Shown: positions 58,601-64,000 of the stretch, one piece after another
Numbering within the stretch: the stretch's first letter is position 1
How the letters are laid out: each line of letters opens with the position of its first letter
Origin: CAIWHR01 sp963816925
GTDB lineage: Bacteria; Pseudomonadota; Gammaproteobacteria; Burkholderiales; Casimicrobiaceae
DNA length: 64,000 bases
Assembly: GCA_963816925.1 (NCBI GenBank)
Contig: CAWFMY010000045.1
Span: forward strand, 62,001-126,000
Direction: 5' to 3'
Position numbers and translations under genes: made by a program
The notes under the pieces: generated by a model
What the model saw: the letters and a program-made list of their open reading frames with translations, nothing else
The model's database searches: none
What the model was told of the DNA's origin: nothing

Positions 58601-60422
58601 CGACGCTGATCGTATAGCCGGTGTTGGGATCGCTTTCGAGCCACGCCGTATAGGGTGCACCGTTGACGATCACCGGTGACGGTGGGACGAGCACGATCTT
58701 GCCCGCGGCAACCGCGGCGCCGATCCGGGCCTTGGCGTCGGCGGAGAGGGCAAGGCCGTCGATCGCCGCCTGATTGGGCGGGCCGATCGGCACGAGCTGC
58801 CCCGGGTCGGCCATCACCTTAAGCAATCCGGGCAGCGTCGACGGCGTCTGCCCGGTCATTTGCTGCAGGACATCGCCCTCGAGCGAAGACTCGTACAGGC
58901 CGCGCATCCGCTCGAATTGCAGCGAATTGTTGAACGAAATTCCCGGCAAAGGATAGGTGCGCAGGTCGCCCTTGCGGACGTCGAGGGCGAGCTTCACCGA
59001 ATTGGTCGACGCCTGCGCGCGGGAAATCGTCAAACGCGGCGACGCATACCACGGCTTGACGAGATAGACGCTCGCGTTGCCTGCGGCGGCGCGATCGGCG
59101 CTGCCCACGAAAGACGCCACCGCGAGCTCGTTCAAGGCGGTCAGCGTGGCGACGTTGAGGAACGCGGCGCGTGTCTGCAGCGCCACTTGCGCCGGCGTGA
59201 GCTGGGCGGGGGGCGGCAGCGCCAGCACCTCGTCCTTGATCGCCGCGACTTCGGCATTCAATGACTGAAGGCGGGCCTTGCGCGCGGCGAAGTCGTCGTA
59301 GGCCTGCTTGCTCGAGGCGACGTCGATCGTCAGGAGGTCGACCGGCGACAGCGCGGGATCGGTAAGGCTCGTGGGATCAAGCGTGATCGTGCCGCCGGTT
59401 TGCCGGTTCGCATACCCGATCCGGTCCATCAGCGTGCGCTGGAAATTCGTCGGTTGCGCGGGCAACGCGGGATCGATGACATCGATATCGACGAAGACGC
59501 CGGTGAGCACGGTGCTTCCCAACGGAAAGTTGGTGATGAGCTCCGTGTAGTCCGCGCCTCGAATCGTGAGGTAGTTCCGCGGATCGAGGCCGCTGTCGCC
59601 TACGACGAGGTAGGGGGAATAGACATTCGTGGTGGCGCTGATCGCAAGGCCGGGCGGCGTGCTCTGCGTGACGATGTGGCCGACGGTGACCGGATGGTCC
59701 GACAGGTCGGCCGCCGCGAACGTCTGGTCGAGCACGACGGTGGTGCCAAGGGGAAAACCGTAGATCGCGCCCGCCTGCGAGTACATCTCCGCACTGAGAC
59801 GGAACCTGACCTTGTGCTTCAGGTTGTCCGGGACATCGTCGAATTGCGACGTCGGTGTCGCGAATGTCGTGCCGACGACGGATTCTGGAAAGGTCGGGTC
59901 GAGCGCGACAAAGGCGCTGGCCGGCGTCGGCTTGTATTCGACCCAATAATGGGTTTTGGCCGGGGTGTAGAGCGTGAAATCGAACGTGGGGGCGGAAACT
60001 CCGCCGGTGTTGTAGCAGCCGAGGATTCGACGCGGCGACGGAAAGGACGCGAGGATCAGCCGGGAGACATCGGGATCGGAGAGCGTGCCCGTCGCGTAGC
60101 GTGCGGTGAAGCCCGACGCCCGAAGCAGGTCCACCAGCAGGCTGGCGCGATCCAGCGCATTTCCCGCCTTGCCGGCCAGTGTGCCGCGAGCGCCGCGCAG
60201 GCTGCCACCATAGACGTCAACCCCGATCTGGTCGCGCACATACGCGAACATCGTCGCGGGGTTGTTGCCGAGGCTTGCCGCCAATGCGACGATGCGAGCA
60301 TCCGCCGCCTCGGCAGCGGGCGCGAGCAGGACCGCCACGAGCAGCAGGAGCACGGAGACCGCCCCGCGCGCGGCGCGCATTGCCACCGTGGTCCGGCTGG
60401 ATTTTTCGACGCTGGCGAGCAT
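52687..60422 (-). CDS. Giant exported multidomain protein: transglutaminase-like, beta-propeller, NEW3-like repeats and C-terminal QRTFV beta-helix (two frameshifts)
   Basis: Three overlapping open frames join into one product when one extra G is removed near 57885 and one near 56520. The remaining 7,734 bases give exactly 2,577 residues. Order: signal peptide (GAVSVLLLLVAVLLAPAAEAA), a transglutaminase-like fold at about 40–185 (AGNALDRASLLVDLLRASGFTARYATGTL, then THYWVEY and ALDPTFP) in which the usual catalytic Cys site reads Asn; helical and beta regions to about 800; CARDB-like domains to about 1300; a beta-propeller about 1320–1750 (YLYACQSNRISIVNT, VAVVDRTLLP, LTLIDANDPAHLRVI); NEW3-like repeats about 1870–2260 (YTVQVTNNGVATDTFDLTALG, FAVRIQNTGNVEDTYKVSI); then the module VQRTFVASTGSDTNPCSVYLPCRSF to the end. 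First gene of the minus-strand set with copy 6. I know no close described homologue. Confidence 0.75.
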
Positions 60423-60791
60423 TTCGCTGCCCCGAACAAGACGCGCCTGCGGCGCAGGAGCGGCGGGTACCGACGGGCGCGAGTATGCAGAATTTTTGGG
60501 GTCGCTGACAAGCTAATGGAACCTCGCCGGTTCTCGCGCTCCGTTTGCTCTGTAGCGAACAACTGCCGAGGTAGCCTCGCGACGACCCGAGCGCCCCTCG
60601 CGTCAAATTCGGAATAGGAGGTCAATCGTTGCGCCCAGCAAGCACGCGCCGTCACTTAATCGATCGGGATATTGTCGGCATGGGCACGATCGCGCTGCCC
60701 GCGAAAATCGGTTCGGGAAGCCACGAACGTCTGAACGGGGCATCGGCGATGATGTCGAATCTTCGTTCCCCCTGGTCTTGAACGGAACGCC
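60423..60791. other. Intergenic region between the divergent giant gene and patatin gene
   Basis: 369 bases without a believable gene. It must contain the promoters for both directions; I did not find a convincing -35/-10 pair on either strand. A stretch of AATTTTTGGGGTCG near 60489 and AGGAGG near 60617 are the only notable strings, and neither is placed correctly for a start codon. Confidence 0.4.
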
Positions 60792-61925
60792 ATGGCGACC
60801 AAGAACGGCAAATCCGCACGCCGAAAACTGAAGCACGATCACAGCGTCCTGGTGCTGCAGGGCGGCGGTTCGCTCGGCGCCTATCAGGCCGGCGTGTATG
60901 AAGGCATGGTCGAGCAGGGCGTCGCGCCCGATTGGATCGCCGGGGTGTCCATTGGCGCCGTCAATGCGGCGCTGATTGCGGGCAATCCGCCGGACCGGCG
61001 CGTCGAGCGCCTGCGCGCTTTCTGGGACGAAGTCTCGTCCGGCCTGCCGATCGAGATTCCGGCATACCTCGACCCCTTCCGCCTGGCCTTCAATCGCGCC
61101 AGCGCCACGGCGGCGACCATGTTCGGCGTCCCGGGATTCTTTCATCCGCGGTTTCCGCCGCCGTTCCTCGCGGCCGACGGCACGCCCGCAGCGCTGAGCC
61201 TCTACGATACGTCGCCGCTGCGGGATACGCTGCTCGAGCTCGTCGACTTCGACCTCATCAACAGCCAGCGCGTGCGCCTTTCGATGGGCGCCGCCAACGT
61301 TCACACCGGCAGCTCGACGTATTTCGACAGTCGGGACCACGTCATCGGCCCCGAGCACGTCATGGCAAGCGGTGCGCTGCCGCCGGGATTTCCTCCCGTC
61401 GTGATCGACGGCAACCACTACTGGGACGGCGGTATCGTCTCGAATTCGCCGCTCTGGTATGTCCTCGACGATTCGCCGCAGATCAACGCGCTGATCGTGC
61501 AGGTCGACCTGTTCAGCGCGCGCGGTGCGCTGCCGGAAAACCTCGACCAGGTCCTGGAACGCGCCAAGGACATCCAGTATTCGAGCAAGACGCGATTCAA
61601 TACCACCCGCGTGAAGGAGCTCTCCGACCTGCGCGCGGCGCTGGGACGGCTGCTCAAGAAGCTGCCACCGGAATTGCGCAACGACCCGGACTACCAGAAG
61701 CTGTTGCCGCTCGCCGCGTACCAGCGCCACGTCACGCTCATTCACCTCATCAACCGGCGTGTCGCGTCGTCCACGAGCGCCAAGGATTGCGAATTCTCGC
61801 GAGCGACCGTGCGCGACCTCTGGCAAGGCGGCCTCGAGGACGTGCGCAGGACCTGCGCGCACCCGGACTGGGACCGGGCCAAGGAAATCGTGCGTGGCAT
61901 CCGGATCTACGACCTCGCGGATTAG
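60792..61925 (+). CDS. Patatin-like phospholipase family protein
   Basis: A 377-residue Ser-Asp lipid hydrolase. The oxyanion loop LQGGGSLGAYQAGVYEG (residues 21–37), the nucleophile GVSIGAVNAALIAGN, and the catalytic Asp in HYWDGGIVSNSPLWYV are all present. The C-terminal 130 residues (DIQYSSKTRFNTTRVKELSDL, LWQGGLEDVRRT) are the DUF3734-like extension seen in patatins of this neighbourhood. First gene of a three-gene operon with adc and bdhA; this trio occurs in many Burkholderiales, suggesting a role in short-chain hydroxyacid or polyhydroxybutyrate turnover (inference). No signal peptide, so cytoplasmic or on granules. Confidence 0.93.
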   Translation: MATKNGKSARRKLKHDHSVLVLQGGGSLGAYQAGVYEGMVEQGVAPDWIAGVSIGAVNAALIAGNPPDRRVERLRAFWDEVSSGLPIEIPAYLDPFRLAFNRASATAATMFGVPGFFHPRFPPPFLAADGTPAALSLYDTSPLRDTLLELVDFDLINSQRVRLSMGAANVHTGSSTYFDSRDHVIGPEHVMASGALPPGFPPVVIDGNHYWDGGIVSNSPLWYVLDDSPQINALIVQVDLFSARGALPENLDQVLERAKDIQYSSKTRFNTTRVKELSDLRAALGRLLKKLPPELRNDPDYQKLLPLAAYQRHVTLIHLINRRVASSTSAKDCEFSRATVRDLWQGGLEDVRRTCAHPDWDRAKEIVRGIRIYDLAD

Positions 61926-61947
61926 ACCATCGGAGAAGGGCCGAATC

Positions 61948-62688
61948 ATGACCGAAGACGAAGTGAAATCCCGCGCTTTCGCGATGCCGTTGACGAGCCC
62001 GGCGTTCCCGCCGGGCCCGTACCGGTTCGTCAACCGCGAGTTCTTCATCATCACCTACCGCACCGATCCGGACGCCCTGCGGGCAGTGATCCCCGCGCCA
62101 CTCGAATTCGCACAGCCGATCGTCAAGTACGAATTCATCCGGATGCCCGATTCGACGGGCTTCGGCGACTACACCGAGTCGGGCCAGGTCATTCCCGTCC
62201 GCTTCGAAGGCAAGGATGGCGGCTACGTGCATGCGATGTACCTCGACGACGAGGCTCCCATCGCCGGTGGGCGCGAGCTGTGGGGATTTCCGAAGAAGCT
62301 GGCCTCGCCGAAAATATCCGTCGAAAAGGATACGTTGCAGGGCGTGCTGCGATACGGCCCGATCCCGGTGGCCGTCGCCACCATGGGCTACAAGCATCGC
62401 AGCGTGCCGCACGCGCCGATCCTGGCGTCATTGTCGGCGCCGAACTACCTCCTCAAGATCATCCCCCACGTCGACGGCACGGCGCGCATCTGCGAGCTGG
62501 TCCGTTATTTCTGCGAAGACATCACCATCAAGGGCGCCTGGGAAGGACCCGCCGCGCTCGAACTCTTCCACCACGCGCTGGCGCCGGTCGCGGCGTTGCC
62601 CGTGCTCGAAATCGTGTCGGGCCTGCACATCCAGTCCGACCTGACGCTCGGGCTCGGAACCGTGATCCACGACTACCTCGCCCGATAG
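61948..62688 (+). CDS. adc: Acetoacetate decarboxylase
   Basis: Decarboxylates acetoacetate to acetone and CO2. The 246-residue protein has the Schiff-base Lys in GGRELWGFPKKLASPKI (first Lys of PKK), the conserved YRTDPDALRAVIPAPLEF near the N-terminus, YEFIRMPDSTGFGDYTESGQVIPV, and PVLEIVSGLHIQSDLTLG at the end. ATG 61948 is 22 bp after the patatin stop; bdhA follows after 10 bp. Family members with this motif can act on other beta-keto acids, so the substrate is likely but not certain. Confidence 0.92.
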   Translation: MTEDEVKSRAFAMPLTSPAFPPGPYRFVNREFFIITYRTDPDALRAVIPAPLEFAQPIVKYEFIRMPDSTGFGDYTESGQVIPVRFEGKDGGYVHAMYLDDEAPIAGGRELWGFPKKLASPKISVEKDTLQGVLRYGPIPVAVATMGYKHRSVPHAPILASLSAPNYLLKIIPHVDGTARICELVRYFCEDITIKGAWEGPAALELFHHALAPVAALPVLEIVSGLHIQSDLTLGLGTVIHDYLAR

Positions 62689-62698
62689 GAGCACTCCC

Positions 62699-63481
62699 AT
62701 GAAACTGAAGGACAAGGTCGCAATCGTCACCGGCGCCGCCAGCGGCATCGGCAAGGAAATCGCGCTGACGTACGCTCGTGAAGGCGCGAAGGTGGCCATC
62801 GCCGACATGAACAAGGACGCGGCCGATGCGACCGCGAACGAAATTCGCGCAACCGGCGGTCAGGCGATAGGCGTGGCCATGGACGTCACCGACGAGCAGG
62901 CCGTCATCGACGGCGTCGCGGCCGTCGTGAGTGCCTTTGGTGGCGTCGACATCCTGGTCAGCAACGCGGGCATCCAGATCGTGCATCCGCTGGAGGAGTT
63001 CACGTATGCGGAGTGGAAGAAAATGCTGGCGATCCATGTCGACGGCGCCTTCCTGACAACGCGCGCGTGCCTGCCGCACATGTACGAATCCGGGCGCGGC
63101 GGGAGCGTCATCTACATGGGGTCGGTGCATTCGAAGGAAGCCTCGTTGCTGAAGGCGCCGTACGTAACCGCCAAGCACGGGTTGATCGGGCTCGCCAAGG
63201 TCGTCGCCAAGGAAGGCGCCGCCCACGGCGTGCGCGCCAACGTGATCTGCCCGGGCTTCGTGCGCACGCCACTGGTGGAGAAACAGATCCCCGAGCAGGC
63301 GAAGGCCCTCGGAATGTCGGAGGCCGACGTGATCAAGAATGTGATGCTGAAGGAGACGGTCGACGGTCAGTTCACGACGGTTGAGGACGTCGCCGAAGTC
63401 GCGTTGCTGTTCGCCTCGTTTCCATCGAATGCGCTGACCGGTCAGTCCTTGATCGTCAGCCACGGCTGGTTCATGCAATGA
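62699..63481 (+). CDS. bdhA: 3-hydroxybutyrate dehydrogenase
   Basis: NAD-dependent interconversion of 3-hydroxybutyrate and acetoacetate. The 260-residue short-chain dehydrogenase has TGAASGIG, NAGIQIVHPLEEF, and the catalytic Ser-Tyr-Lys in MGSVHSKEASLLKAPYVTAKHG; the HSKEAS and KAPYVTAKHGL strings and the end SLIVSHGWFMQ are typical of D-3-hydroxybutyrate dehydrogenases. It supplies acetoacetate to the enzyme encoded just upstream. AGGAGCACTCCC precedes the ATG. Confidence 0.95.
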   Translation: MKLKDKVAIVTGAASGIGKEIALTYAREGAKVAIADMNKDAADATANEIRATGGQAIGVAMDVTDEQAVIDGVAAVVSAFGGVDILVSNAGIQIVHPLEEFTYAEWKKMLAIHVDGAFLTTRACLPHMYESGRGGSVIYMGSVHSKEASLLKAPYVTAKHGLIGLAKVVAKEGAAHGVRANVICPGFVRTPLVEKQIPEQAKALGMSEADVIKNVMLKETVDGQFTTVEDVAEVALLFASFPSNALTGQSLIVSHGWFMQ

Positions 63482-63488
63482 ATCGGCG

Positions 63489-64000
63489 CTAGATCTTGAG
63501 CAGCCTTCGCGCGTTGCCTTCGTAGATCGCGTGCCGCTCCTCCGGCGAAAGGTCGAGCCGGTCGACGATCTCGATCGTCGTGCGCGTGTACATCGAGCCT
63601 TTTTCCGGATCGAACGGCGAATCCGACGCGAACAGCACGCGCCCGGGGCCGAAGAAGCGGAGCCCGCATCGGGTCGCCTCCCACGCGCCGAACAGCGCGG
63701 TGTCCGCGTAGAACAGCCGGAAATAGTCGACCGGACGCTTCTTGAGCTTCCGCAGCAGCTTCGTGTAATCGACGTCCGACGTGCGCTTGCCGAGCTGATC
63801 CCAGCCGGGGCCGACGCGGCCTTCGAAGTACGGGATCATTCCGCCCATGTGGTGGGTGATGACCTTGAGGTCGGGGAAGCGGTCGAACAAGCCTTCGAAC
63901 ACGATGTGCGCCATTGCCACGCTCGTCTCGTACGGCCAGCCGAACGTCCACCAGATTTCGAAGTGGCTCTTCTTCTCCTTCTGGTAATCGGGGAAGTCCG
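63489..64000 (-). CDS. Amidohydrolase 2 family protein, C-terminal part (5' end outside window)
   Basis: The frame is open to the window edge, so the N-terminus with the first metal ligands is missing. The visible 170 residues show WWTFGWPYETSVAMAHIVFEGLFDRFPDLKVITHHMGGMIPYFEGR (His ligand), and FASDSPFDPEKGSMYTRTTIEIVDRLDLSPEERHAIYEGNARRLL with the catalytic Asp of SDSPFD. These are the features of ACMSD/gamma-resorcylate-decarboxylase-like metal-dependent enzymes. Decarboxylation of an aromatic or muconate-type acid is the likely chemistry, not proven. It converges with bdhA. Confidence 0.8.
   Translation of the reverse strand, partial: DFPDYQKEKKSHFEIWWTFGWPYETSVAMAHIVFEGLFDRFPDLKVITHHMGGMIPYFEGRVGPGWDQLGKRTSDVDYTKLLRKLKKRPVDYFRLFYADTALFGAWEATRCGLRFFGPGRVLFASDSPFDPEKGSMYTRTTIEIVDRLDLSPEERHAIYEGNARRLLKI

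Overview
The window is high-GC DNA from a betaproteobacterium. The evidence is gene order: lolA/rarA/serS, ffs–dnaX–ybaB–recR, and maf–yceD–rpmF–plsX–fabHDG–acpP–fabF, together with Bug/TctC-type and TRAP solute-binding proteins. I cannot name the genus from sequence alone.

Layout. (1) 1–6.6 kb: end of an exported protein gene, lolA, a minus-strand three-gene operon (aldolase, hydroxyacid dehydrogenase, glycerophosphodiesterase), rarA and serS. (2) 6.6–7.1 kb: a block of a GC-rich intergenic repeat whose other copies lie after lolA and rpmF; at three places the repeat begins exactly at a TAG stop codon. (3) 7.1–18.8 kb: accessory catabolism and uptake, with 3-hydroxybenzoate 6-hydroxylase and gentisate 1,2-dioxygenase (top of the gentisate pathway), several periplasmic binding proteins, a 4,5-dihydroxyphthalate-decarboxylase-like protein, a class II aldolase, a YVTN beta-propeller, a secreted creatininase-like protein and the lytic transglycosylase MltF. 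(4) 18.9–21.8 kb: 4.5S RNA, dnaX, ybaB, recR. (5) 21.8–25.6 kb: a TRAP transporter whose small permease carries an N-terminal TM2 domain. (6) 26–35.8 kb: maf, rpmF and the fatty-acid synthesis cluster, lysC and tRNA-Ser(GCU).

(7) 36–60.4 kb is the unusual part. It holds seven copies of one secreted right-handed beta-helix module, which begins QRTFV.. and carries CS..PCR and DSAGYGP-type motifs. Five copies are stand-alone proteins. Two are fused C-terminally to larger proteins, one of which is a ~2,577-residue protein with a transglutaminase-like N-terminus, beta-propeller and NEW3-like repeats. An ECF sigma factor and a membrane Ser/Thr kinase with TPR repeats, overlapping by GTGA, sit beside the array and are divergent from its main operon. 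None of the module proteins has an autotransporter barrel. This looks like a regulated, diversifying set of exported surface or secreted proteins and is the best candidate here for an undescribed system. (8) 60.8–64 kb: patatin, acetoacetate decarboxylase and 3-hydroxybutyrate dehydrogenase (ketone body/PHB turnover), then a truncated amidohydrolase.

Quality note. About 36 single-base frameshifts interrupt 16 otherwise sensible genes. About 31 are one extra base and 5 one missing base, and they concentrate at 7.9–13 kb and 22–24.3 kb. Correcting them restores family-typical lengths, so I treat these genes as probably intact and the indels as probable sequence errors. Coordinates for such genes span the reconstructed gene.
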